From positions 1 to 64,000 of the forward strand of contig CAKSEC010000013.1 in NCBI GenBank assembly GCA_934446355.1: a stretch of DNA of 64,000 nt. The letters are read 5' to 3'. A program made the position numbers and the translations under genes. Below, one piece after another: positions 16,942-23,619 of the stretch. Each line of letters opens with the position of its first letter. Position 1 is the first letter of the stretch. Below the pieces are notes generated by a model. That model searched no databases. It was not told the DNA's origin and saw only the letters and a list, made by a program, of their open reading frames with translations. This DNA is from an uncultured Oscillospiraceae bacterium. Its GTDB lineage: Bacteria > Bacillota > Clostridia > Oscillospirales > Ruminococcaceae.

Positions 16942-17680
16942 AGTCCTCACTCCCGAATACATTAAAAATCACTTTTATGCTGTGCGATTTAAGAAAATCC
17001 CTTACCGTGCGTACTGCAATTTCAGCCGCTTCTTTCTTCGGAAAACCGAATACACCCGTTGAAATACAGCAGAATGCAACGCTGTCTATTCCATTATGTA
17101 CCGCCAGTTCAAGGCAGGACTGATAGCAGCTTTTCAGCAGTCTGCAGTGCTCGTCTGTCAGCTTCCCCTGTACGACAGGTCCGACCGTGTGAATAACATG
17201 ACCGCATGGCAGGTTATACGCCGACGTTATTTTCGCCTGCCCTGTCGGCTCAGGATAGCCCTGCTTTTCCATTATTTCAGCGCATTCAAGCCGCAGCCTT
17301 ACTCCCGCAAAAGTGTGTATGCAGTTGTCGATACAGCTGTGGCAGGGCTGGTAGCAGCCGGTCATTCCGCTGTTCGCAGCGTTGACTATCGCACCGCATT
17401 TCAGCGTGGTTATATCGCCTTTCCAGAGGTAAATATTATCCTCAACAGGTGATAAATCGGCTATGTCCGTGACGCCTTTTTTGCCCAGTTCTGTTTGCAG
17501 GTATTCGTCTTGGACTTTCAGGAAATCGTCCCCGATGGGCTTTGGAGTGCGGACATTCATCAGCGCACGCAGCAGTCTTTTCTGTTCCGCTTCAGACTGC
17601 GGAACTGCGATATCGCTGTACTGCGCCTGTTCTGACAGCAGCTTGTTTATAAGGAAATTTCGTCTTTGGGATTGAAGCAT
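16907..17680 (-). CDS. Zinc-dependent macrodomain protein, partner of SirTM (ADP-ribosyl hydrolase)
   Basis: 257 residues: an N-terminal helical extension of about 80 residues, then a macrodomain from IYLWKGDITTLKCGAIVNAA. The loop ANSGMTGCYQPCHSCIDNCI carries the Cys/His zinc ligands of the SirTM-linked macrodomain class, followed by HTFAG, and ISTGVFGFPKKEAAEIA is the phosphate-binding loop. These enzymes remove ADP-ribose put on by the neighbouring sirtuin, which is encoded immediately downstream with overlapping ends. AGGAG precedes the start and sits directly after the T run of a terminator, so expression may depend on read-through. Confidence 0.92.
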   Translation of the reverse strand: MLQSQRRNFLINKLLSEQAQYSDIAVPQSEAEQKRLLRALMNVRTPKPIGDDFLKVQDEYLQTELGKKGVTDIADLSPVEDNIYLWKGDITTLKCGAIVNAANSGMTGCYQPCHSCIDNCIHTFAGVRLRLECAEIMEKQGYPEPTGQAKITSAYNLPCGHVIHTVGPVVQGKLTDEHCRLLKSCYQSCLELAVHNGIDSVAFCCISTGVFGFPKKEAAEIAVRTVRDFLKSHSIKVIFNVFGSEDYEIYKKQLSAN

Positions 17681-17693
17681 TTTATATTCTCCT

Positions 17694-17722
17694 AAAAAAC
17701 AGGGCTGCTAAAGCCAACCCTG
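17694..17722 (-). terminator. Terminator abutting the macrodomain ribosome binding site
   Basis: On the minus strand CAGGGTTGGC and GCAGCCCTG pair and are followed by TTTTTT and then AGGAG. It can end the upstream MBL-like transcript or attenuate the macrodomain-SirTM operon. It is also the left terminal hairpin of the repeat element at 17700-17879. Confidence 0.65.
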
Positions 17723-17879
17723 CAAGTTTGTCGAAAAGGTATCTTCTTCAGGGTGGCGAGAAAGGCACAGATGCTAGGAAACGGCATTTCGGCTAGGCTT
17801 TGTGCCTGCCGAATATGTCGTTGACGACGCAGATGTGCCTTTATCGACAGCCTGACAGGGCTGTCCGACGGCAGCCCTG
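17700..17879. repeat. Structured dispersed repeat, copy 1
   Basis: Element of about 180 bases with terminal palindromes (CAGGGCTGC...GCCAACCCTG and CAGGGCTG...CAGCCCTG), inner ends TTGTCGAAAAGG and CTTTATCGACAG in inverse orientation, and a central hairpin with CTAGG, a stem (CGGC...GCCG) and the loop TAGGCTTTGTGCCT at 17794-17807. Copies 2 and 3 are at 18861 and 55029. No ORF; MITE-like. Confidence 0.75.
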
Positions 17880-17889
17880 CTTGGTATAT

Positions 17890-18681
17890 TTACGCAAAGA
17901 AGAATCCGGCAGTCATGTCAAGATAATTCTCTCCGCTGTAATCGGGATACTGTTCCTTAACGCTGGTCCTGAACTCCTCGGCAGTTTTGCAGCCGGAAGC
18001 TATCTTCTTCAGATTTTCGAGATACGCTATCTTGGTTTTAGCGTCCTTTAAGTCCTCAGGCGTGTAATGCGAGGTCAGAATAAGCGTATAGCCGCTGCTG
18101 ATATAGCCGTTAAGCTGTGCGATCATTCCGTCTGCGTGATCTGCGCCTGCAACGATTGAGTGGCAGTCGTGACCGAGCATATGAGTATATACTGCGTTTA
18201 TTTCGGGGATCTCTATATCAAAGGCTTCGTGCGTCTGTCTTATAACAAAATCAATTCCGCCGATTGTGATCATTCCCTCGCCTATCACATTTGTGACCTT
18301 GTGCACGGATTTGTCGAAGATATCGCCGAATGCTCCGGTGAAATTATCGATAAGTGCCTTTCCGCCGCCGTTCTCAGAATACTCGACCGCATTTGCAGTT
18401 GCGTACTTGGGAACATCGGGCAGGAATGTCGCTCCTGCGCCGTGATAAGCCACAAGCATTCCCTCGACCCTTATTCCGGCGAGGTACTCGGTAAGTTCGG
18501 CTATGTTGTCGAAGAAGCAGGGCGATTCGATTACCACTGCCTTTCCTGCCTTTTCAACGATGAAAACCTCGTTGTCTATAAAATCATTGGTCTTGTAGGC
18601 GTGAAGCTTTATCCCGCCGAAATCGTAAACGTTCATTTCGCCCTTTGCGAGTTTTACTGTCTTAAAAGTATTCTTATCCAT
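17890..18681 (-). CDS. Divergent metallo-beta-lactamase-fold protein (uncertain)
   Basis: 263 residues. The start ATG at 18681 follows CAGGAGG; the longer frame is unsupported. The pattern of an N-terminal beta-rich half (NEVFIVEKAGKAVVIESPCF), a LVAYHGAGATFLPD loop and a later HMLGHDCHSIVAGADHADG suggests an MBL fold, but the hallmark HxHxDH is absent, so metal binding and hydrolase activity are uncertain. The adjacent HxlR regulator is divergent, a common layout for regulator and target, suggesting induction by a reactive or toxic small molecule. The end of the gene lies 10 bases from the repeat element. Confidence 0.5.
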   Translation of the reverse strand: MDKNTFKTVKLAKGEMNVYDFGGIKLHAYKTNDFIDNEVFIVEKAGKAVVIESPCFFDNIAELTEYLAGIRVEGMLVAYHGAGATFLPDVPKYATANAVEYSENGGGKALIDNFTGAFGDIFDKSVHKVTNVIGEGMITIGGIDFVIRQTHEAFDIEIPEINAVYTHMLGHDCHSIVAGADHADGMIAQLNGYISSGYTLILTSHYTPEDLKDAKTKIAYLENLKKIASGCKTAEEFRTSVKEQYPDYSGENYLDMTAGFFFA

Positions 18682-18790
18682 AATAAATCCTCCTGTATGG
18701 CATTGGTTTTTTCGGAAGATCTCAGCGCTGTTTTTCTGTCCTTGACTATATATTATCACATATTCATTCGTTTGTGAAGTACGCACTTTT

Positions 18791-18816
18791 AAGTGACATA
18801 GTTACCCGAAAGTGAC
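18791..18816. promoter_or_regulatory. Possible HxlR operator between divergent genes
   Basis: AAGTGAC occurs twice, 19 bases apart, with GTTACCCGAAAGTGAC forming a partial dyad. It lies between the MBL-like gene and the hxlR-type gene, upstream of the former's start. Assignment is from position and repetition only. Confidence 0.3.
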
Positions 18817-18860
18817 CTTTGCACTGCAATGCCGTTTACCGCCCGAAAAATATTCAGCTT

Positions 18861-18936
18861 GTTGAAAAGTCTACTGCCAGACTGTCGAGAAGCCCTCAGA
18901 TCCTAGGAACCCGCATAACGACTAGGCTTTGTGCCT
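18861..18936. repeat. Structured dispersed repeat, copy 2 (truncated)
   Basis: GTTGAAAAGTCTACTGCCAG through CTAGGAACCCGCATAACGAC and the invariant loop TAGGCTTTGTGCCT is nearly identical to the left half of copy 3 at 55029. It stops directly after the loop, so the 3' stem half is missing. The -35 box of the HxlR gene starts at its last base. Confidence 0.8.
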
Positions 18937-18964
18937 TGATTTTTTGCGGATTGTATGCTATAAT
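18936..18964 (+). promoter_or_regulatory. Promoter of the HxlR-type regulator
   Basis: TTGATT and TATAAT with a 17-base spacer. The -35 box begins at the truncated end of repeat copy 2, so the insertion may have shaped this promoter. Confidence 0.6.
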
Positions 18965-19003
18965 GAATATAACACTATAATTTGAACCTTTGGAGGAACA
19001 CCT

Positions 19004-19327
19004 ATGTTAAAGCGTGAGGAACTGCCTGAATGCGACGTCGCAACCACCGTGCAGATAATCGGGAACAAGTGGAAGCTGCTTATAATGCGCAACCTGCTTT
19101 CCAGACCGTGGAGATTCAACGAACTGCGCAAATCCCTTGACGGAGTGAGCCAGAAGGTACTGACCGACAGCCTGCGCCAGCTTGAATCAGATGGAATAAT
19201 CCTGCGCACGGTCTATCCCGAAGTCCCGCCGAGGGTGGAATATTCGCTGACAGAACTTGGCGAGTCCATGCGGCCTATCCTCTCCGCCATGGAAAACTGG
19301 GGCAAGAGTTATAAGGAAACGCTTTGA
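19004..19327 (+). CDS. HxlR family transcriptional regulator
   Basis: 107 residues, a single winged helix-turn-helix typical of HxlR: TVQIIGNKWKLLIMRNLL, FNELRKSLDGVSQKVLTDSL, RQLESDGIILRTVYPEVPPR and VEYSLTELG. Such dimeric regulators often respond to electrophiles or aldehydes and control a divergent gene; here that is the MBL-like gene at 17890. TTTGGAGG precedes the start. A convergent terminator separates it from ptsI. Confidence 0.9.
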   Translation: MLKREELPECDVATTVQIIGNKWKLLIMRNLLSRPWRFNELRKSLDGVSQKVLTDSLRQLESDGIILRTVYPEVPPRVEYSLTELGESMRPILSAMENWGKSYKETL

Positions 19328-19336
19328 TAAAGCATG

Positions 19337-19367
19337 AGCCGACCTGTGTTTTTCGCACAGATCGGCT
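19337..19367. terminator. Bidirectional terminator between the HxlR gene and ptsI
   Basis: AGCCGACCTGTG pairs with CACAGATCGGCT across a seven-base loop, with TTTAGTTTA on the plus side. It lies between two convergent genes. Confidence 0.65.
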
Positions 19368-19391
19368 TTAGTTTATTGAATATATTTGAAC

Positions 19392-21020
19392 TTATTTTGA
19401 ACTTGCTCCACGAACTGCATTCCTGATGGGAAGCACAGACCTCGGCGAAACCGAGAGTTCGTCTACGCCCATCTTGATAAAGCTTTCCGTAAGTGAGCAG
19501 TCTGCGGCAAGTTCGCCGCATATTCCCGCCCAGATACCTGCGTTATGGGCGGCGTCAACGGTCATTTTTATCATGCGCAGAACTGCGGGGTGCTTGGGGT
19601 CATAGAACCGTTCAAGTCCCTGAGTGCTCTGCCTGTCAACCGCAATGGTGTACTGAGTAAGGTCGTTGGTACCGATAGAGAAAAAGCTTACCTCCTGCGC
19701 AAGTTCAGGCGCTATCATTACTGCTGCGGGCGTTTCTATCATAACGCCGAGTTCCAGTTCGCTGTCAAACGGTATCCTTTCCTTTTTCAGTTCAGTCATT
19801 ACCGCACTGCAGAGCCGTTTAGCCTCCTGGATCTCCCACAGGCTCGAAACCATGGGGAACATTATCGCAAGCTTTCCGTATGCCGAAGCACGGTAAAGCG
19901 CCCTCAGCTGCACCCTGAATATTTCAGGACGGTTAAGGCATATTCTGAGCGCACGCATTCCCAGTGCGGGATTTTCCTCGTCGGCAAGCCCGAAATAGCC
20001 TATCTTCTTGTCTGCGCCGATGTCCATTGTTCTTATGATAACTCTTGCGCCGTTCATTCGCTGAACAACGGTCTTGTACGCCTCAAACTGTACCTCCTCG
20101 GTGGGGAAATCGTCTGAGCCGAGATACAGAAACTCGCTTCTGAACAGACCTATGCCCCTTGCGTCGTTGGTTATTACTGCGTCAACGTCGGCGGGCGAGG
20201 TTATGTTTGCGTATACCTTTATCTCTTTTCCGTCAGAGGTAATATCGGGCTGCCCTTTAAGCTGCTCCAGCATTGCCCTGACCGCCTTTTCCTCACGCTG
20301 CTTTTTGCCCAGATATTCCTTTGTGGTGTCGTCCGGGTCGATAACGATATAGCCAACGCTGCCGTCCATTATTACCTGTCTGCCCTCGTATCCTGCATTC
20401 AGGTCTATGTCGGCGTTTATGATAGCGGGTATTCCAAGCGTCCTTGCAAGAATTGCGGTGTGACTGTTGGCGTTTCCTCCGGTGAGAATGAAGCCCAGTA
20501 TCATGCCCTTTTCAAGCTGCACCGTTTCACTTGGGGTCAGGTCGTCGGCGAGTATTATAGAGGGCTTATCCAGCGAATTTTCATTGATGCAGCCGTTCAG
20601 CACAGTTATTACACGGTTCGAGATATCTATGACATCAACGCTTCTCGCCCGCATATAGTCGTCGTCCATGGCGGAGAACATTGCGGCAAACTCTTTTCCC
20701 GCCGTATCAACAGCGGTTTCCGCACTGTATTTCTCGCCGGTGATAAGTTCTGCTATCCTGTCGGTGTAGTCGAGGTCTTCGAGCATCATGCGGTGTGTTT
20801 CAAAAAGCACTGCGGCTTCTTCGCCTATTTCCGCACGTGTTTTTTCCGCAATTTCATCAAGCTGCGCTGCAGCCTTTTCCGAAGCCGCTTTCCAGCGTTC
20901 AAGTTCCTTTTCCGGATCGGCTGCCTGCTTGTCGTCATGTACCACCTGCATACGCTTATAGATGAATACGGGACCCTCCGCTATTCCTCCGGATACTCCG
21001 GTGCCCTTTATCGCTATCAT
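19392..21020 (-). CDS. ptsI: Phosphoenolpyruvate-protein phosphotransferase (enzyme I) in the sucrose operon
   Basis: 542 residues, slightly below the usual 570. Enzyme I takes the phosphoryl group from PEP and passes it to HPr in the cytoplasm. Visible: N-terminal KGTGVSGGIAEGPVF, the phospho-histidine motif GGNANSHTAILARTLGIPA, FRSEFLYLG, and the PEP-binding barrel with GVMIETPAAVM, FFSIGTNDLTQYT and a GICGELAAD loop holding the catalytic Cys. It is the last gene of the sucrose operon, 23 bases after ptsH, with GAGGAGGC before the start. Its presence here, rather than in a separate ptsHI locus, makes the operon self-sufficient. Confidence 0.95.
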   Translation of the reverse strand: MIAIKGTGVSGGIAEGPVFIYKRMQVVHDDKQAADPEKELERWKAASEKAAAQLDEIAEKTRAEIGEEAAVLFETHRMMLEDLDYTDRIAELITGEKYSAETAVDTAGKEFAAMFSAMDDDYMRARSVDVIDISNRVITVLNGCINENSLDKPSIILADDLTPSETVQLEKGMILGFILTGGNANSHTAILARTLGIPAIINADIDLNAGYEGRQVIMDGSVGYIVIDPDDTTKEYLGKKQREEKAVRAMLEQLKGQPDITSDGKEIKVYANITSPADVDAVITNDARGIGLFRSEFLYLGSDDFPTEEVQFEAYKTVVQRMNGARVIIRTMDIGADKKIGYFGLADEENPALGMRALRICLNRPEIFRVQLRALYRASAYGKLAIMFPMVSSLWEIQEAKRLCSAVMTELKKERIPFDSELELGVMIETPAAVMIAPELAQEVSFFSIGTNDLTQYTIAVDRQSTQGLERFYDPKHPAVLRMIKMTVDAAHNAGIWAGICGELAADCSLTESFIKMGVDELSVSPRSVLPIRNAVRGASSK

Positions 21021-21043
21021 ATGAACGCCTCCTCATTACGAAA

Positions 21044-21304
21044 TCAGAAGTTATTCTCTTTAAGGAATGCCTGAACTGCCTCTGCGGCTGCCTGCTCGTC
21101 CTCGCCCTCTGCCTGGATCGTGATGGTGTCGCCGCACTTTATGCCAAGTCCCATAAACGCCATAAGGCGGCGGGTATCGGCTTTCTTTTCGCCCTTAATT
21201 ACGGTAACTGTGCTCTTGAAGCCGGCTGCCTTTTTCGCAAGCATTCCTGCGGGACGTGCGTGGATACCAACGGAATCTGTGATGGTGTAAGTAAATTCTT
21301 TCAT
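21044..21304 (-). CDS. ptsH: HPr phosphocarrier, with Arg in place of the regulatory Ser46
   Basis: 86 residues, normal size. HPr carries phosphate from EI to the EIIA domain on His15, present in GIHARPAGMLAKKAAGF. In Bacillota HPr is also phosphorylated on Ser46 by HprK for catabolite control, within a K-S-I-M-G-x-M-S-L-G context. Here that segment reads TRRLMAFMGLGIKCGD, so residue 46 is Arg (codon CGC). This HPr can serve transport but not the Ser46 branch. It lies between scrK and ptsI, with AGAGAGGT before the start. Confidence 0.93.
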   Translation of the reverse strand: MKEFTYTITDSVGIHARPAGMLAKKAAGFKSTVTVIKGEKKADTRRLMAFMGLGIKCGDTITIQAEGEDEQAAAEAVQAFLKENNF

Positions 21305-21318
21305 GATAAATACCTCTC

Positions 21319-22275
21319 TTATAATTGATCTATTGTAGGATAGGACGCAATTGCGCCCTCTGACTGAACGCTGAATGCGCAGAAGCGGTTTGAAAAATCA
21401 AGGCACTGATTTAATACGCTCTCGTCTGCCGCAGTAATATTTGCAGAATCTATGCCAAGACTTTGCAGCTTCCACAGGAAAGAACCGATAAATCCATCGC
21501 CTGCGCCTGTCGTGTCGGCTGCTTTCACCTTTTCGGCGGGCGAAAAGGACTTCGCTTTGCTGGTGTAAGCATACGCACCGTCTTTCCCGCAGGTGTAGAC
21601 TACAAGCTTTACCCCGCTTTGCAGAAGCTTCGGAACAGCCTTTTCGATATCGTTTTCGCCTGTGATAAATTCAAGTTCCTCGTCTGATATTTTCAGAATA
21701 TCGCACATAGGGATAAACTCGTTCACCCTGTCGTGAAGCTTGTTTTTGTCATTCCAGAGCGGGAAGCGCAGGTTCGGGTCGAAGCTTATCAGCATACCGT
21801 TTTTTCGTGCAATTTCGATCGCACGGATATGAGCGTCTTTCATAGGAAAATCGCCCAGTGACACGCTGCAGAAATGCAGCGCATACGAATCGCCGAACCA
21901 GCTTTCCTCTATCTGTTCGGGGGACAGCAGCATATCAGCCGCCGGCTTCCGATAGAACGAAAACGTCCTGTTTCCGTCCTTTTCAAGGCTCACGAATGCA
22001 AGCGACGTGTTCGCTTCATCGGTGAAGCGTACTGCGGAAGTGTCTATTCCGAACGCCGCAAGTTCGTCCGCTATTTTATGCCCGAAAGGGTCGTTTCCAA
22101 GCTGGGTTATCATCATAGATCTGCCGCCTAGCCTTGTGAAAGCGCCGCATACATTAGCGGGAGCGCCGCCCACTTTCGGAGAAAATGCGGTCACCTCGCT
22201 GATAGCGCAGCCTGTTTTATCGGGGATAAAATCGATAAGCGCCTCGCCTATCGCAATAAGCTTTTTACTCTCCAA
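21319..22275 (-). CDS. scrK: Fructokinase, PfkB family
   Basis: 318 residues. It phosphorylates the fructose released from sucrose 6-phosphate, giving fructose 6-phosphate for glycolysis. PfkB signatures: IAIGEALIDFIP at the N-terminus, VGGAPANVCGAFTRLGG, and the C-terminal ADTTGAGDGFIGSFLWKL with the catalytic Asp and anion hole. Its start overlaps the end of scrB by 11 bases, showing translational coupling. The gene position supports fructose as substrate over other PfkB sugars. Confidence 0.92.
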   Translation of the reverse strand: MESKKLIAIGEALIDFIPDKTGCAISEVTAFSPKVGGAPANVCGAFTRLGGRSMMITQLGNDPFGHKIADELAAFGIDTSAVRFTDEANTSLAFVSLEKDGNRTFSFYRKPAADMLLSPEQIEESWFGDSYALHFCSVSLGDFPMKDAHIRAIEIARKNGMLISFDPNLRFPLWNDKNKLHDRVNEFIPMCDILKISDEELEFITGENDIEKAVPKLLQSGVKLVVYTCGKDGAYAYTSKAKSFSPAEKVKAADTTGAGDGFIGSFLWKLQSLGIDSANITAADESVLNQCLDFSNRFCAFSVQSEGAIASYPTIDQL

Positions 22276-23614
22276 GATATTTCACCTCCATTTCTTTCAG
22301 CCGGAACAGTTCTGCGTTTATGCCCTCTGCTGATATTGTGACCTCGCCGCTGTCGGGGTACATTCTGCTGCTCAGGACCGTTTTTCCGCCGTCAAGATAT
22401 ATCTCGACTGAACTTTTGTCTGCGATGATCCTTATATCGGCGCATTCGCCGAGCACGGCCCTGCGGACCGTCCGCCCGCCGCCGTGCTTTTCATCAGTAA
22501 ATCTTAATTCAAACACATTGCCGTTCCAACTCATTTTCATGAAGCTGTCAAGCGATATCGAAAAACTGCCGCCGACTTTTGCCGTCAGTTCAAACGGAAG
22601 CGTTATCGCAAGGCTTTCTCCGGCGTTCAGGGTATTCCGCTCACTGCGCAGGGACTCAAGTTCCCTGATAGGATTCTGCAGCAGCGCACCGCCGCTGTCC
22701 GCCGTTATTTCACGGGGAATGGTAAGGCAATGCTGATAGCCAAGCGCACTGGTCGGGTTGCTGTACGGTATATCGCCTATGCCCATCCAGCCGATTATGA
22801 TACGCCGTCCGTCGGGGGCTTCAAAGGTCTGCGGAGCGTAGAAATCGAATCCCATATCCCACTCGGTGAAGCCTTTCAGACCGCCGTCGTATCTGAAATG
22901 TCCAGACTGGTACACGTTCTGGTTCTTTATATCGCTGTGTTCTAGTCCCTGAGGTGAAACGCTCAGATATTTGCGTCCTCCAACGCTGAAAACATCTGGG
23001 CATTCCCACATATAGCCGAAGCCGGAAACCGTGTCCGTGCCGTTATAATACCAGCTTGTCAGGTCGTCTGATTCGTAAAACAGCACGCAGCCCTTATCGT
23101 CAAGCGTCCTCGCGCCAAGGACCATATGCCATCTGCCGTTTTCATACCACACCTTGGGGTCACGGACATGGCAGGAACAGAATCCGGGATAATTGCAGTT
23201 GCGCAGCAGTACCTCTTTTTCGCTCATATGTACCCCGTCAGCCGTTGTGACGTGGATAACGTTCGCACCCCTGCCGCTTCTGATGTAGTCAAAGCTGCCG
23301 TGCTCCTTTACGTTTCCCGTGTAGAACAGGTGCAGAACATCTCCGCTGACCACTGCGCAGCCGGAATATACGCCGTCCCTGTCCTCAGGGATATCGGGGA
23401 AAAGCACTGTGCCTGTGAACTCCCATTTCAGCATATCAGGGCTTCTGTAGTGCCCCCAGCACTTCTTCCCACCGCCGTCTGCGCTGTCCGGTGCGTACTG
23501 AAAATACACGTGATAATACCCGCCGAAATAGCACAGACCGTTCGGGTCGTTTAGCCAGCCGCAGGGAGGTTCAAGGTGAAGTCCCTGCCGCCACTTTCCG
23601 TTTATATATGCCAT
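22265..23614 (-). CDS. scrB: Sucrose-6-phosphate hydrolase, GH32
   Basis: 449 residues. It cleaves sucrose 6-phosphate, delivered by the upstream EII, into glucose 6-phosphate and fructose. GH32 motifs are complete: PPCGWLNDPNGLCYF with the nucleophile Asp, CHVRDPKVWYENGRW with the transition-state Asp, and MWECPDVFSV with the acid/base Glu. A C-terminal beta-sandwich follows (VEIYLDGGKTVLSSRMYP). The ATG at 23614 is chosen as start because AAGGGG(TGATATCC) precedes it; the GTG three codons upstream overlaps that signal. Confidence 0.94.
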   Translation of the reverse strand: MAYINGKWRQGLHLEPPCGWLNDPNGLCYFGGYYHVYFQYAPDSADGGGKKCWGHYRSPDMLKWEFTGTVLFPDIPEDRDGVYSGCAVVSGDVLHLFYTGNVKEHGSFDYIRSGRGANVIHVTTADGVHMSEKEVLLRNCNYPGFCSCHVRDPKVWYENGRWHMVLGARTLDDKGCVLFYESDDLTSWYYNGTDTVSGFGYMWECPDVFSVGGRKYLSVSPQGLEHSDIKNQNVYQSGHFRYDGGLKGFTEWDMGFDFYAPQTFEAPDGRRIIIGWMGIGDIPYSNPTSALGYQHCLTIPREITADSGGALLQNPIRELESLRSERNTLNAGESLAITLPFELTAKVGGSFSISLDSFMKMSWNGNVFELRFTDEKHGGGRTVRRAVLGECADIRIIADKSSVEIYLDGGKTVLSSRMYPDSGEVTISAEGINAELFRLKEMEVKYLGE

Positions 23615-23619
23615 GGATA

